The notes below the pieces were generated by a model that was not told where the DNA came from, ran no database searches, and saw nothing but the letters and a program-made list of their open reading frames with translations. Both the position numbers and the translations under genes were made by a program. A DNA stretch of 64,000 nucleotides from Acidovorax sp. HDW3 (GTDB taxonomy: Bacteria > Pseudomonadota > Gammaproteobacteria > Burkholderiales > Burkholderiaceae_C), in NCBI RefSeq assembly GCF_011303755.1, contig NZ_CP049885.1:1470001-1534000 (forward strand), given 5' to 3'. Positions 12,466 through 24,018 of the stretch are shown piece after piece. How positions within the stretch are numbered: position 1 is the first letter of the stretch; every line of letters starts with the position of its first letter.

Positions 12466-12585
12466 GGGAAAAATCCTCTGTAAAAAAGCTGGGGGCGATT
12501 GTAGGAGCGCCCCCGGCACGACCAGGGGAATCTCCGCAGTGCAGCGGCCCGCAATGGTCTTTACATCCCCATACACTCACCCTCT

Positions 12586-15057
12586 ATGCCTGATTCTGTT
12601 GCTCCCCTGCTACTGCCCCCCGATGTGCTGCACGCCATGCAAGCCATGGGCTGCGGCTATTGGCAGTGGGACGTGGTGCGGCGCCAGCTGCAGTTTGCCG
12701 GCGCGTTCTACCGCCCGTTTGGCGTTTTTGAGCAGCCGCCCGAGCAGGTGCACCGCTACTGGGACAGCCTGCGCCACCCCGACGATGCCGGGCGCCTGAA
12801 AGACTATCTGCAGCGCGTGCGCGCCGGTTTTGAGGAGAACTACGCCAGCGAAGGGCGCATCCGCGACCTGCAGGGGCAGTGGCACTGGATTGCATCGCGC
12901 GGGCGCGTAGCCGAGCGCGATGCCAAAGGCCAGCCGCTGCGCATCGTCGGCCTGACCAAAGACGTGACGCGCCGGCGCAAGCAGCAAGAGGAACTACAAG
13001 CCTTCAACAGCCTGCTGCTGCAGGCCGGGCGCCTGGCACGCCTGGGCACCTGGGAGCTGACGCCAAACCAGGGCATCATTTACTGGTCGGACATGTGCTA
13101 CGCCATCCACGGCCTGCCCCTGGGCGCGCCGCTGCCACGCCACTACACCAGCACCCACGTCGCCCTGCCCTGGCGCCAGGCGCTGCGCGACAAGCTCACC
13201 GACTGCCTGCGCTTTGGCCTGGACTGGTCGATGGAGCTGCAAATCGTGCGCAGCGACGGCGAACTCATCTGGGTGCGTGCCCACGGCGAACCGGTGGTGG
13301 AAAACGGGCGCCTGCAGCGCGTGCGCGGCGTGATGCAGGACATCAACGACTACAAGCTCGCCGAAGTGCAGCTGCGCCAGTCCGAGGAGCATTTCACGCG
13401 CATCTTCCAGCTCGTGGAGCAGCCCATGGGCATGGTGCACTGCGGCGACGGGCATTACCAATACGTCAACCCCGCCTGGGAGGCCCTGACCGGCTACAGC
13501 GCGGCCGAGGCCATGGGCCATGGCTCGGTGGAGCTGGGTTTCTTCACCCCCGAAGACCGCGCGCAAATGCTCGCCGCCCTGGGCCAGGGCGATACCTTGT
13601 CGAACTACGAAATCAAGCTGCGCCGGCGCGACGGCCAGGTGCGCACCCTGCTGCAGTCGCTGCGCCGCCTGGATTACTACGACGAGCCTTGCTGGCTGTT
13701 CTCGGCCCAGGACATCACCGAACACAAGCAGCGCCAGGAGCAGCTGCAGCACCTGGCGCATTTCGACCCCCTCACCGGCCTGCCCAACCGCGTGCAGCTG
13801 GCGCAGCGCCTGCAAGACGCCATGGCCCAGGCCCGCCAGGCCGGCCAGCTGCTGGGCGTGGCCTACCTCGATCTCGACGGCTTCAAGCCCATCAACGACC
13901 GTCTGGGGCACGAGGCGGGCGACCGCCTGCTCATCGCCGCCGGCGCCCGCATGGCGCGCAGCCTGCGCAGCAGCGACTGCGTGGCGCGCCTGGGCGGGGA
14001 TGAATTCGTCATCTTGCTGCCCGGCCTGGGCACGCGCAGCGACTGCGAGCACAAGCTGCAGCAGCTCATGCAGCGCCTGGCCACGCCCTACACCCTGGAT
14101 ACCGAGCGCGTGACCATCACCGCCAGCATCGGCTACACCCTCTACCCCGAGGACGATGCCGACGCCGACACCTTGCTGCGCCACGCCGACCAGGCCATGT
14201 ACCAGGCCAAGCAAGCCGGGCGCAACCGCTTTCACGGCTTTGACGCCCTGCAGGCGCGCAGCCAGCGCGAACAGCAGGCCCAGGGCGAGCAGCTGCGCCA
14301 GGCGCTCGCGCGCGGCGAGTTCGTGCTCCACCTGCAGCCGCAAATCGACATGGCCAGCGGCGCCGTGGTGGGCGCCGAATGCCTGGCGCGCTGGCAGCAC
14401 CCCGAGCGCGGCCTGCTCAGTCCGGCGCATTTTCTGCCCGCCATCGAAGGCACGACGCTGGAAATTGAATTTGGCCAATGGGCCTGCGCCGAGGCCCTGC
14501 GCCACTGCGCACAGCTGCAGCGCCAGGGGCTGACGCTGCGCCTGGCCGTCAACATTGCCGCCCAGCACGTGCAGCAGCCGGGCTTTACACGCGCGCTGCG
14601 CGCCCTGCTCGACGGCCACCCGCAGCTCGACGCCAGCTGGCTGGAGATCGAAATCACCGAAAGCGCCGCGCTCTACGACCTCGACGCCCTGACCACCGAG
14701 CTGACCGAGCTGCGCCAGCTGGGCGTGCGCATAGCGCTCGACGACTTTGGCACCGGCTACTCCTCGCTGTCGTACCTGCGCCACCTGCCGCTGGACCTGC
14801 TCAAAATCGACCAAAGCTTTGTGCGCGACATGCTCACCGACCCCGGCGACCTGGCCATCGTGCAAAGCGTGATCGGCCTGGCGCAATCCTTTGGCCGCCA
14901 GGTGATTGCCGAAGGCGTGGAAACCGCCGCGCAGGGCGCGCGCCTGCAGCAGCTGGGCTGCACCCTGGCGCAGGGCTACCACTTTGCCCGCCCCATGCCG
15001 CTCGATGCCCTGGTGGCCTGGCTGCAACACACCAGCCAAGGAAAAAGCGCTGACTGA
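12586..15057 (+). CDS. Multi-PAS GGDEF-EAL cyclic-di-GMP signalling protein
   Basis: The 823-residue protein lacks clear membrane helices and carries three PAS/PAC units (roughly residues 20-130, 145-260 and 265-385). A GGDEF domain follows with an intact signature (RLGGDEFVILL), then an EAL domain. The EAL motif itself reads ECL (GAECLARWQHP), while the other phosphodiesterase motifs are present (EIEITES, DDFGTGYSS, KIDQSFV, AEGVET). By sequence it looks like a cytoplasmic sensor with an intact cyclase site and a slightly altered phosphodiesterase entry motif. It is divergent from the phosphohexomutase gene. Confidence 0.93.
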   Translation: MPDSVAPLLLPPDVLHAMQAMGCGYWQWDVVRRQLQFAGAFYRPFGVFEQPPEQVHRYWDSLRHPDDAGRLKDYLQRVRAGFEENYASEGRIRDLQGQWHWIASRGRVAERDAKGQPLRIVGLTKDVTRRRKQQEELQAFNSLLLQAGRLARLGTWELTPNQGIIYWSDMCYAIHGLPLGAPLPRHYTSTHVALPWRQALRDKLTDCLRFGLDWSMELQIVRSDGELIWVRAHGEPVVENGRLQRVRGVMQDINDYKLAEVQLRQSEEHFTRIFQLVEQPMGMVHCGDGHYQYVNPAWEALTGYSAAEAMGHGSVELGFFTPEDRAQMLAALGQGDTLSNYEIKLRRRDGQVRTLLQSLRRLDYYDEPCWLFSAQDITEHKQRQEQLQHLAHFDPLTGLPNRVQLAQRLQDAMAQARQAGQLLGVAYLDLDGFKPINDRLGHEAGDRLLIAAGARMARSLRSSDCVARLGGDEFVILLPGLGTRSDCEHKLQQLMQRLATPYTLDTERVTITASIGYTLYPEDDADADTLLRHADQAMYQAKQAGRNRFHGFDALQARSQREQQAQGEQLRQALARGEFVLHLQPQIDMASGAVVGAECLARWQHPERGLLSPAHFLPAIEGTTLEIEFGQWACAEALRHCAQLQRQGLTLRLAVNIAAQHVQQPGFTRALRALLDGHPQLDASWLEIEITESAALYDLDALTTELTELRQLGVRIALDDFGTGYSSLSYLRHLPLDLLKIDQSFVRDMLTDPGDLAIVQSVIGLAQSFGRQVIAEGVETAAQGARLQQLGCTLAQGYHFARPMPLDALVAWLQHTSQGKSAD

Positions 15058-15094
15058 TCATCCGCTACACTGAAACTTGGTGCACTTGAACTGA

Positions 15095-15136
15095 AGCTTG
15101 CCCTTACCAGTCAAGCGCCAGCAGCTATCATTTTTG
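15095..15136 (-). repeat. Dispersed repeat upstream of the solitary trpB
   Basis: On the minus strand it reads AATGATAGCTGCTGGCGCTTG, spacer, AAGGGCAAGC. It lies in the leader between the GGDEF-EAL gene and trpB, just upstream of the tandem 12-mer. Confidence 0.75.
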
Positions 15137-15142
15137 ACATTG

Positions 15143-15167
15143 ATTTGTAACATTAATTTGTAACATT
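15143..15167 (+). promoter_or_regulatory. Tandem 12-mer in the trpB leader, possible operator
   Basis: ATTTGTAACATT occurs twice (15143-15154 and 15156-15167), separated by one base, giving a 13-base period. The repeat ends 22 bases before the chosen trpB ATG. A tandem AT-rich repeat in this position could bind a regulator or be part of the promoter; no known consensus is recognised. Confidence 0.4.
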
Positions 15168-15189
15168 GTTTGGAAAATTTACTGCCGCC

Positions 15190-16398
15190 ATGAGCCACCC
15201 CACTGCCTTCGCCCCCATGCCCGATACCGACGGTTTCTTTGGCCCCTACGGAGGCCAGCTGGTGCCACCGCACCTCAAGCAGGCCATGGACGACATCAGC
15301 GCCGCCTACGCTGCCATCGCGCAGCGTGCAGATTTTCAAGACGAGCTCTCGCAGCTGTTTGCCGACTACGTCGGCCGGCCCAGCCCGATTTTTCATGCCA
15401 AGCGCCTCTCAGCGCAGCTCGGCGGCGCGCAGATCCACTTGAAGCGCGAGGACCTCAACCACACGGGCGCGCACAAGATCAACCACTGCCTGGGCGAGGC
15501 GCTCTTGGCCAAGTTCATGGGCAAGAAAAAGGTGATTGCCGAAACCGGCGCCGGCCAGCACGGCGTGGCGCTGGCCACGGCCTGCGCGCTGGTGGGCATC
15601 CCGTGCGAGATCCACATGGGCCAGGTCGATATCGAGAAAGAGCACCCCAACGTCACCAAGATGCGCATCCTGGGCTGCAAGCTGGTGCCCGTCACACGCG
15701 GCGCAGCCACGCTCAAAGAGGCGGTGGACAGCGCTTTTGACGAATACCTCACCAACCCCCAGGACTACCTCTACGCCATCGGCTCGGTCGTCGGCCCGCA
15801 CCCCTTCCCGATGATGGTGCGCGACTTTCAAAGCATCATCGGCCGCGAGGCGCGCGCGCAGTTCCTGGCCAAGCACGGCCGCCTGCCGGACTACGCCACC
15901 GCCTGCGTCGGTGGCGGCTCCAACGCCATGGGGCTGTTCACCGCCTTCCTCGATGACGCCGACGTGCAGCTGGTGGGCGTGGAGCCCGCTGGCGAAGGCG
16001 TGGACAAGCCTGGGCGCCACGCCGCCACCTTGTCGGTGGGCAAACCCGGCGCCATCCACGGCATGAAGTGCTACGTGCTGGAGAACGCTGCGGGCGAACC
16101 CGCAGCCGTGCACAGCATTGCCTCGGGCCTGGACTACCCCGGCGTCGGGCCGCAGCACAGCTATTTGAAGGACACCGGCCGCGTGCAGTACGAGAGCGTG
16201 ACGGACCAAGAATGCCTCGATGCCTTCATGCGCCTGTCGCGCGTGGAGGGCATCATCCCGGCCCTCGAGAGCGCCCACGCCGTCGCCTGGGCCATGCGCA
16301 AGGCCCCCACCCTGGGGGCCGAGCAACACATCCTGGTCAACCTCTCGGGCCGGGGCGACAAGGACGCCGACTACGTGGCCAAGGTTTTGGGGCTTTAA
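15190..16398 (+). CDS. trpB: Tryptophan synthase beta chain homologue, solitary and divergent
   Basis: This is a PLP-dependent fold-type II protein of 402 residues. TrpB marks are [10 protein letters not shown] near the N-terminus, the PLP lysine in HTGAHKINH (Lys96), the catalytic glutamate in ETGAGQHG (Glu118) and the phosphate loop GGGSNAMG. Canonical TrpB condenses indole with serine. The region after the catalytic Glu ([18 protein letters not shown]) differs from the usual alpha-contacting segment, and no trpA or other trp gene is adjacent, so this may be a second, stand-alone TrpB. The ATG before SHPTAF is preferred over an upstream TTG that would lie inside the tandem 12-mer. Confidence 0.85.
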   Translation: MSHPTAFAPMPDTDGFFGPYGGQLVPPHLKQAMDDISAAYAAIAQRADFQDELSQLFADYVGRPSPIFHAKRLSAQLGGAQIHLKREDLNHTGAHKINHCLGEALLAKFMGKKKVIAETGAGQHGVALATACALVGIPCEIHMGQVDIEKEHPNVTKMRILGCKLVPVTRGAATLKEAVDSAFDEYLTNPQDYLYAIGSVVGPHPFPMMVRDFQSIIGREARAQFLAKHGRLPDYATACVGGGSNAMGLFTAFLDDADVQLVGVEPAGEGVDKPGRHAATLSVGKPGAIHGMKCYVLENAAGEPAAVHSIASGLDYPGVGPQHSYLKDTGRVQYESVTDQECLDAFMRLSRVEGIIPALESAHAVAWAMRKAPTLGAEQHILVNLSGRGDKDADYVAKVLGL

Positions 16399-16417
16399 AG
16401 CAACGCTGAAACCTTTC

Positions 16418-16448
16418 TGGTAGTGCGTCAGCAGCTATCAAATAAAGA
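16418..16448 (-). repeat. Dispersed repeat fragment after trpB
   Basis: Minus-strand TTTGATAGCTGCTGACGCA followed by CTACC matches the first arm of the repeat family; the second arm is missing. Confidence 0.6.
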
Positions 16449-16459
16449 GCAGACAAAAC

Positions 16460-16495
16460 AATCCGCCACCGCCTCAGGGCGTGGCGGATTTTTTC
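16460..16495 (+). terminator. Rho-independent terminator of trpB
   Basis: The inverted repeat AATCCGCCAC / GTGGCGGATT is followed by a T-run, 60 bases after the trpB stop codon. Confidence 0.85.
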
Positions 16496-16637
16496 TTGCC
16501 ACATAGCACAAAGGTGGAATTCGGGTAAACCCTAGGATTTGGAAATTCCATGGTAAATTCACCGGCTTTCTGATTTACATCAAGCCTTTGCCAAGCACCC
16601 CCTGGGGCACTGCACTGGACAAGGGTGGCCCTTTCCC

Positions 16638-17417
16638 ATGAACACCAACATCCCTCTGGGCGAAATTACCCAAACTTCGTACAACTTCGGCCTTGTCGCC
16701 CTGTCTTACATCATCGCCGTCATCGGCTCTTTCGTTGCCCTCACGGCGGCGCAGCGCATCCAGAAAAAAGGGCAGATGCACATGCTCAACCTGATTGCAG
16801 CCAGTGTCTCGCTCGGCGGTATTGGTGTGTGGTCGATGCACTTCACTGGCATGTTGGCGCTGAACCTGGGCATGGGCTCGGGTTACTCGGCGTTTGAAAC
16901 CGTGGTCTCGCTGCTCGCTGCAGTCATTGCCACGGGCATGGCCCTGGCTTTTGTGGCCAAAAACCCCAATGACCATGCCCGCCTGCTCACCGCCGGTGGC
17001 CTGCTTGGGCTGGGCATTGCCTTTATGCATTACCTGGGCATGTTTGGCCTGCGCTTTCCGGGCTACATCACCTGGGACTGGAGCATCATCGCCCTGTCGG
17101 TGGTGATTGCCATCGTGGCAGCGAGCGTGGCACTGTGGCTGGCGTTTCGCTCGGCCTCGGTGGCACTGCGCGGCGTGGCTTCGAGCCTGATGGGCGTGGC
17201 CGTCTGCGCCATGCACTACACCGCCATGGAAGCGGCCGATTTCGTCTGCACCGCCCCCACGACCGAGCGCTTTGCCACCCCGTTGGGCTTTGGCGTCATC
17301 AGCTCCCTGGACCTGCCCATGGTGGCCGGCATGGCCGCCATCAGCATGGCCGCACTCATTGGCTACGACCAGCTGATCCAGCGCACGCAAGAGAGCAACG
17401 CCACCGTGCGCGCCTGA
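16638..17417 (+). CDS. MHYT-domain integral membrane sensor protein
   Basis: The 259-residue, seven-helix protein carries the three repeated signatures of the MHYT family: WSMHFTGM, AFMHYLGM and CAMHYTAM, about 75-110 residues apart at helix ends. The domain is proposed by family literature to bind a metal (copper) and sense a diatomic gas. Here it stands alone without the GGDEF, EAL or kinase output usually attached, so any output must be in trans. Start ATG before NTNIPLGEITQ. Its own terminator follows and is shared with the convergent icd. Confidence 0.9.
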   Translation: MNTNIPLGEITQTSYNFGLVALSYIIAVIGSFVALTAAQRIQKKGQMHMLNLIAASVSLGGIGVWSMHFTGMLALNLGMGSGYSAFETVVSLLAAVIATGMALAFVAKNPNDHARLLTAGGLLGLGIAFMHYLGMFGLRFPGYITWDWSIIALSVVIAIVAASVALWLAFRSASVALRGVASSLMGVAVCAMHYTAMEAADFVCTAPTTERFATPLGFGVISSLDLPMVAGMAAISMAALIGYDQLIQRTQESNATVRA

Positions 17418-17436
17418 TCCTGCTGCATCAAGGCAC

Positions 17437-17478
17437 AAAAAAACCGTGCCCGGCAAACGCTGCCGGGCACGGTTTTTT
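17437..17478. terminator. Bidirectional terminator between the MHYT gene and icd
   Basis: ACCGTGCCCGGCA / TGCCGGGCACGGT forms a long perfect stem flanked by an A-run on the left and a T-run on the right, so it can stop both convergent transcripts. Confidence 0.92.
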
Positions 17479-17501
17479 CATTCCTGGCCGGGGGCCAGGG
17501 C

Positions 17502-18761
17502 TTACATGGCGCCGATCATGACCTGACCAAAGCCCGAGCAGCTGACCTGGGTGGCGCCCTCCATCAGGCGCGCAAAGTCGTAGGTGACCTTTTTGCTCTG
17601 GATGGCTTTTTCCATGGCGCTGATGAGCAGGTCGGCGGCCTCGCTCCAGCCCATGTGGCGCAGCATCATCTCGGCGCTGAGGATGAGCGAGCCGGGGTTG
17701 ACGTAATCCTTGCCCGCGTACTTGGGCGCCGTGCCGTGGGTGGCCTCGAACATGGCGACGCTGTCCGACAGGTTGGCGCCCGGGGCAATGCCGATACCGC
17801 CCACCTGCGCCGCCAGGGCGTCGGAGATGTAGTCGCCATTGAGGTTGAGCGTGGCAATCACGCTGTACTCGGCCGGGCGCAGCAGGATTTGCTGCAGGAA
17901 GGCGTCGGCAATGCTGTCTTTGATGGTGATCTCGCGCCCGGTTTTGGGGTTTTTCAGACGCATCCAGGGGCCGCCGTCGATCAGCGTGGCGCCAAACTCC
18001 TGCGCCGCCAGCTGGTAGCCCCAGTCGCGAAAGCCCCCTTCGGTGTACTTCATGATGTTGCCCTTGTGCACCAAGGTGACGCTGGGCTTGTCGTTGTCGA
18101 TGGCGTACTGGATGGCCTTGCGCACCAGGCGCTGCGTGCCTTCGCTGGAGACGGGCTTGACGCCGATGCCGGAGGTGGCGGGGAAGCGGATTTTCTTCAC
18201 GCCAAATTCATCTTGCAAGAAGGCGATGAGCTTTTTCGCCTTCTCTGAGCCGGCCTCGAACTCGATACCGGCGTAGATGTCTTCGGAGTTCTCGCGGAAG
18301 ATCACCATGTCGGTCTTCTCGGGCTCTTTCAGGGGCGAAGGCACGCCCTGGAAGTAGCGCACCGGGCGCAGGCAGACGTACAGATCAAGCTCCTGGCGCA
18401 GCGCGACGTTGAGCGAGCGGATGCCGCCGCCCACCGGCGTCGTCAGCGGGCCCTTGATGGAGACGACGTAGTCGCGCACGGCGGCCATGGTTTCCTCGGG
18501 CAGCCAGACGTCGGGGCCGTAGACGCGGGTGGCTTTTTCGCCAGCAAACACCTCCATCCAGGCAATCTTGCGCTGCCCGCCGTAGCATTTGGCGACGGCT
18601 GCATCCACCACTTTGCGCATCACCGGCGTGACGTCCACCCCGGTGCCATCGCCCTCGATGAAAGGGATGATGGGCTGGGCCGGCACGTTGAGCGACATGT
18701 CGGCGTTGACGGTGATTTTTTGGCCCTCGGTGGGTACTTGAATGTGCTGGTAAGTGGTCAT
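17502..18761 (-). CDS. icd: NADP-dependent isocitrate dehydrogenase, homodimeric type
   Basis: The 419-residue enzyme converts isocitrate to 2-oxoglutarate, CO2 and NADPH in the TCA cycle. [13 protein letters not shown] lies near the N-terminus, the substrate-binding serine in [13 protein letters not shown], and the conserved LRPVRYF and [12 protein letters not shown] follow; this is the E. coli Icd type. The ATG at 18761, preceded by GGAG, is chosen over a longer in-frame extension that would run through low-complexity leader. A second, unrelated isozyme (monomeric idh) lies 0.7 kb away. Confidence 0.96.
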   Translation of the reverse strand: MTTYQHIQVPTEGQKITVNADMSLNVPAQPIIPFIEGDGTGVDVTPVMRKVVDAAVAKCYGGQRKIAWMEVFAGEKATRVYGPDVWLPEETMAAVRDYVVSIKGPLTTPVGGGIRSLNVALRQELDLYVCLRPVRYFQGVPSPLKEPEKTDMVIFRENSEDIYAGIEFEAGSEKAKKLIAFLQDEFGVKKIRFPATSGIGVKPVSSEGTQRLVRKAIQYAIDNDKPSVTLVHKGNIMKYTEGGFRDWGYQLAAQEFGATLIDGGPWMRLKNPKTGREITIKDSIADAFLQQILLRPAEYSVIATLNLNGDYISDALAAQVGGIGIAPGANLSDSVAMFEATHGTAPKYAGKDYVNPGSLILSAEMMLRHMGWSEAADLLISAMEKAIQSKKVTYDFARLMEGATQVSCSGFGQVMIGAM

Positions 18762-18886
18762 GCGCGAAAGTCTCCGTAGCAGGGCAAGGGCCAAACAAAC
18801 GCTGCGCGGCCCTCGGGGGGTGCAGCGCAGAAATTCTAGCCACAAAAAACCGCACAATCGGCAGCCACCACAGCCCCTGCCTCCTT

Positions 18887-19342
18887 ATGTCTTCCCCTTC
18901 TTTTGCCCGCCTTGGCCTTGTGCTTTGCCTGGTTTGCGCCGCCCCGGCCCAGGCCCAAAACGCCCCCCAAATGGATTTGCCGCGCACCGCGCTCACGGCC
19001 GGCATGTACCGCATCGACGCCCAGGTGGCGAGCGCGCCACGCGAGCGTGAAGTGGGCCTCATGTTCCGGCGCGAGATGCCGGCGCAAGAAGGCATGTTGT
19101 TCGTCTTCGAGCAGCCCGGTGTGCAGTGCTTCTGGATGAAGAACACCCTGCTGCCCCTGACCGCCGCCTTCGTCGCCGACGATGGCCGCATCGTCAACCT
19201 GGCCGACATGAAGCCACGCAGCGAAGATTCGCACTGCTCGGCCGAGCCCGTGCGCTACGTGCTGGAGATGAACCAGGGCTGGTTTGCCAAACGCGGCATC
19301 CAGGCCGGCGCCAAGCTGGGCGGTGTGCTATTTAAACGATAG
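18887..19342 (+). CDS. DUF192-family exported protein
   Basis: The 151-residue precursor has a signal peptide (LGLVLCLVCAAPAQAQ) followed by one DUF192 domain. Recognisable family segments are REREVGLMFRREMP, GMLFVFEQP, CFWMKNTLLPL and VRYVLEMNQGWF. The molecular function of the family is not established. It lies between the two isocitrate dehydrogenase genes but on the opposite strand. The stop codon TAG is supplied by the first bases of a dispersed repeat (GATAGCTG), so the end of the protein may have been set by repeat insertion. Confidence 0.9.
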   Translation: MSSPSFARLGLVLCLVCAAPAQAQNAPQMDLPRTALTAGMYRIDAQVASAPREREVGLMFRREMPAQEGMLFVFEQPGVQCFWMKNTLLPLTAAFVADDGRIVNLADMKPRSEDSHCSAEPVRYVLEMNQGWFAKRGIQAGAKLGGVLFKR

Positions 19343-19395
19343 CTGCTCACACTGCCTGCAAGCGCTCTACAAGCGCTTTTTAGCCTGATTTGCCC
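19338..19395 (+). repeat. Dispersed repeat at the 3' end of the DUF192 gene
   Basis: GATAGCTGCTCACACTG, TGCAAGCGCT and a second CAAGCGCTTTTTAG with GATTTGCCC downstream. The arm CAAGCGCT occurs twice, so this copy has a small internal duplication. The TAG of the upstream gene lies in GATAGC. Confidence 0.8.
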
Positions 19396-19397
19396 AT

Positions 19398-19423
19398 AAA
19401 AAAGCCGCCCGGGCGGGCGGCTT
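19398..19423 (-). terminator. Rho-independent terminator of monomeric idh
   Basis: Read on the minus strand, AAGCCGCCC / GGGCGGCTT forms the stem and is followed by a T-run, 21 bases past the idh stop. Confidence 0.88.
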
Positions 19424-19443
19424 GGGGTACAGACTGCTGCCTC

Positions 19444-21681
<2,238 letters not shown>

Positions 21682-21878
21682 CTGGTGTCTCTCTTGGGTG
21701 AAAAAACAGCGATCTAGGGGCCGACTCGCAACCGGGCAGCGGGGATGAGTGCTACCAGGCCATGGCTTACAAGGTTTGCTGCAATAGCGCGCTACAGGCT
21801 ACGTGTTTTTCACGCAATCCGCAATCGGCTATCACGATACAAAATTTTAGCCGCAATCCCCACCCAAAAACCGTAAGT

Positions 21879-21890
21879 CTTCTATAAGAG
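21879..21890. promoter_or_regulatory. TCTT-N4-AAGA palindrome upstream of idh
   Basis: TCTTCTATAAGA lies about 200 bases upstream of the idh start and just outside the sodB terminator. The same 12-mer occurs upstream of aceA (54894). The following GAGTTGCA-type bases also match the adk upstream site (27440). It resembles operators of dimeric GntR-type regulators, but no named regulator is claimed. Confidence 0.55.
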
Positions 21891-21909
21891 TTGCAACGGT
21901 GGCAGACGC

Positions 21910-21953
21910 AAAAAAGCCCAGGGGCCCGGGAATCGCTCCCCGGGCCCCTGGGC
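21910..21953 (-). terminator. Strong rho-independent terminator of sodB
   Basis: GCCCAGGGGCCCGGG / CCCGGGCCCCTGGGC is a very long GC-rich stem; on the minus strand it is followed by a T-run 24 bases after the sodB stop. Confidence 0.93.
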
Positions 21954-21976
21954 CTGGTGTTCAAGGGCTGAACGGC

Positions 21977-22558
21977 TTAGGCGAAGTTGGCCTCGGCAAA
22001 CTTCCAGTTCACCAGGTTCGAGAAGAAGGTCTCGACGAACTTCTGGCGCAGGTTGCGGTAGTCGATGTAGTAGGCGTGTTCCCACACGTCCACCGTCAGC
22101 AGGGCCTTGTCGGCGGTGGTCAGGGGCGTGCCGGCGGCGCCGGTGTTGACGATATCGACCGAGCCATCAGCCTTCTTCACCAGCCAGGTCCAGCCCGAGC
22201 CAAAGTTGCCCACGGCGCTCTTGACGAAGGCTTCCTTGAAGGCGGCGTAGCTGCCCCACTTGGCGTTGATGGCGGCAGCCAGCGCGCCCGTGGGCTCGGC
22301 GCCGCCACCGGGGGTCATGCAGTTCCAGAAGAAGCTGTGGTTCCAGATTTGCGCGGCATTGTTGTAGATGCCGCCGCTGGACTTTTTCACGATCTCTTCG
22401 AGCGTCATGCCCTCGAATTCGGTGCCTTTTTGCAGGTTGTTGAGGTTCACCACATAGGCGTTGTGGTGCTTGCCATGGTGGTACTCCAGCGTTTCCTGGC
22501 TGTAGTGCGGGGCCAGGGCGTCGATGGCGTAGGGCAGCGGCGGCAGGGTGTGTTCCAT
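21977..22558 (-). CDS. sodB: Superoxide dismutase (Fe/Mn family, Fe type)
   Basis: The 193-residue cytosolic enzyme dismutates superoxide. Metal ligands are visible in [11 protein letters not shown] (first His), NHSFFWNCM (second His) and [11 protein letters not shown] (Asp and His). The N-terminus ([16 protein letters not shown]) and the Gly-Gly-Gly before EPTG are typical of FeSOD. The ATG at 22558 is preceded by GAGGAA. Iron specificity is inferred from similarity to SodB-type sequences. Confidence 0.95.
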   Translation of the reverse strand: MEHTLPPLPYAIDALAPHYSQETLEYHHGKHHNAYVVNLNNLQKGTEFEGMTLEEIVKKSSGGIYNNAAQIWNHSFFWNCMTPGGGAEPTGALAAAINAKWGSYAAFKEAFVKSAVGNFGSGWTWLVKKADGSVDIVNTGAAGTPLTTADKALLTVDVWEHAYYIDYRNLRQKFVETFFSNLVNWKFAEANFA

Positions 22559-22692
22559 GGTGGGTTCCTCGTGGTCGAAGTTATCGTTGATGCAAGACAA
22601 ACAAGACGAATAAGACAAATGCCTTGCGCGAAACGAGCCATTGTAGGAAGAAGCCGCCAACTCTGCAGGCGCCGGCGCAAACCCCCATCCGC

Positions 22693-24018
22693 CTAGAGCA
22701 GGCGCGGCGGCACCACCGTCAGGTCGATGCAGCCATCTGCGAGCTGCGCGCGCAGCGGCGCACCGGGGCGCACCTGGGCGGCGCTGGTGACGCTCTTGCC
22801 CTGGTCGTCGGCCAGCAGGGCGTAGCCGCGTTCGAGCACGCGCTGCGGCGCCAGCAGCTGCAGGCGCAGCGCCAGCTGCTCCAGCGGCGCGCGCTGGCGC
22901 TCCAGCCCCCGCGCCAGGCTCGGAGGAATTTTTGCCGCCAGGGCTTGCTGGGATTGCGCCAGCTGCTGCATTTTCAATAGCACCGCCTGGCGCAGCCGCT
23001 GCCCCTGGCGCTGCAGCTGCAGCTGCTGGCGCGCCACCAGGGCCGAGGGCCGGCCCAGGCGCTGCGCCGCCATGTCCAGGCGCTGCGCACGCGCATCGAG
23101 CTGGCGCTGCAGCCCGGCCTGCAGCCGCTCTTGCTGCCATTGCAGGGCGCCGAGCCAGTCGGCACGCGGCGGCGCTGCCAGCTCTGCCGCCGCCGTGGGC
23201 GTGGGCGCGCGCAGGTCGGCGCAAAAATCGGCGATGGTGAAGTCCGTCTCGTGGCCGACGCCGCACACCAGCGGCACCGGGCTTTGCACGATGGTGCGCG
23301 CGAGCTGCTCGTCGTTGAAGGCCCAGAGGTCTTCCATCGAACCGCCGCCGCGCACGAGCAAAATCACGTCGATCGGGAATTCGGGGGAGGTTTCAGCCGC
23401 CAGCCCTTGTCCAGACTGCGCCAGCAGATACATTTTTGATAGCGCCTGGCACAGCGACGCCGGCGCCTGCGCGCCCTGCACCAGGGCCGGCACGAGCAGC
23501 ACCGGAATGTGCGGCACGCGCCGCTGCAAGGCGGTGACGACATCGTGCCAGGCGGCCGCCCCCGGCGAGGTGACGACGCCAATGCCGCGCGGCAGCGCCG
23601 GCAGGCTGCGCTTGCGCGCGGCGTCGAACAGGCCCTCGGCTTCGAGCTGGGCTTTGAGGCGCACAAACTGCTCGAACAGCGCGCCCTGGCCGGCGCGCTC
23701 CAGGCGCTCGACGATGAGCTGCAGATCGCCGCGCTGCGGATAGACATCGAGCCGCCCGTGCAGCTGCACCAGCTCGCCATCGCGCGGCACAAAATCAAGG
23801 CCGCTGGCGGCGCGCTTGAACATGGCGCAGCGCAGCTGGCCCTGCGCGTCCTTGAGCGAAAAATAGCAATGCCCGCTGGCCGCGCGTGCAAAGCCCGAAA
23901 TCTCGCCACGCACCAGCACCGGGTTGAAGCGCGCCTGCAGCGCGTCGCCCACCGCCTGGCACAGCGCGCCCACGGCCCACACGGGCCGCGCCAGGCCTGG
24001 GTTTGCGGCCTCAGGCAT
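22693..24018 (-). CDS. xseA: Exodeoxyribonuclease VII large subunit
   Basis: The 441-residue protein has an N-terminal OB fold ([22 protein letters not shown]), a catalytic domain with [15 protein letters not shown] and [17 protein letters not shown], and a C-terminal Gln/Arg/Leu-rich coiled coil typical of the subunit. With XseB it degrades single-stranded DNA to oligonucleotides. A degenerate dispersed repeat (23415-23452) is translated near residues 190-202 ([14 protein letters not shown]), inside the catalytic domain but between conserved blocks. Confidence 0.95.
   Translation of the reverse strand: MPEAANPGLARPVWAVGALCQAVGDALQARFNPVLVRGEISGFARAASGHCYFSLKDAQGQLRCAMFKRAASGLDFVPRDGELVQLHGRLDVYPQRGDLQLIVERLERAGQGALFEQFVRLKAQLEAEGLFDAARKRSLPALPRGIGVVTSPGAAAWHDVVTALQRRVPHIPVLLVPALVQGAQAPASLCQALSKMYLLAQSGQGLAAETSPEFPIDVILLVRGGGSMEDLWAFNDEQLARTIVQSPVPLVCGVGHETDFTIADFCADLRAPTPTAAAELAAPPRADWLGALQWQQERLQAGLQRQLDARAQRLDMAAQRLGRPSALVARQQLQLQRQGQRLRQAVLLKMQQLAQSQQALAAKIPPSLARGLERQRAPLEQLALRLQLLAPQRVLERGYALLADDQGKSVTSAAQVRPGAPLRAQLADGCIDLTVVPPRLL
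23415..23452 (+). repeat. Degenerate dispersed repeat inside xseA
   Basis: GCGCCAGCAGATACATTTTTGATAGCGCCTGGCAC is an imperfect palindrome of the repeat's first arm. It is AT-richer than its surroundings and read in frame. Confidence 0.5.

Noticed and set aside
15166-15189. TTG at 15166 as the trpB start
   Set aside because: It would place the start inside the tandem 12-mer without a ribosome site; ATG 15190 matches family N-termini.
22624-22700. Possible small gene between sodB and xseA
   Set aside because: No start/ribosome site pair and no conserved-looking peptide; it appears to be the sodB promoter region.
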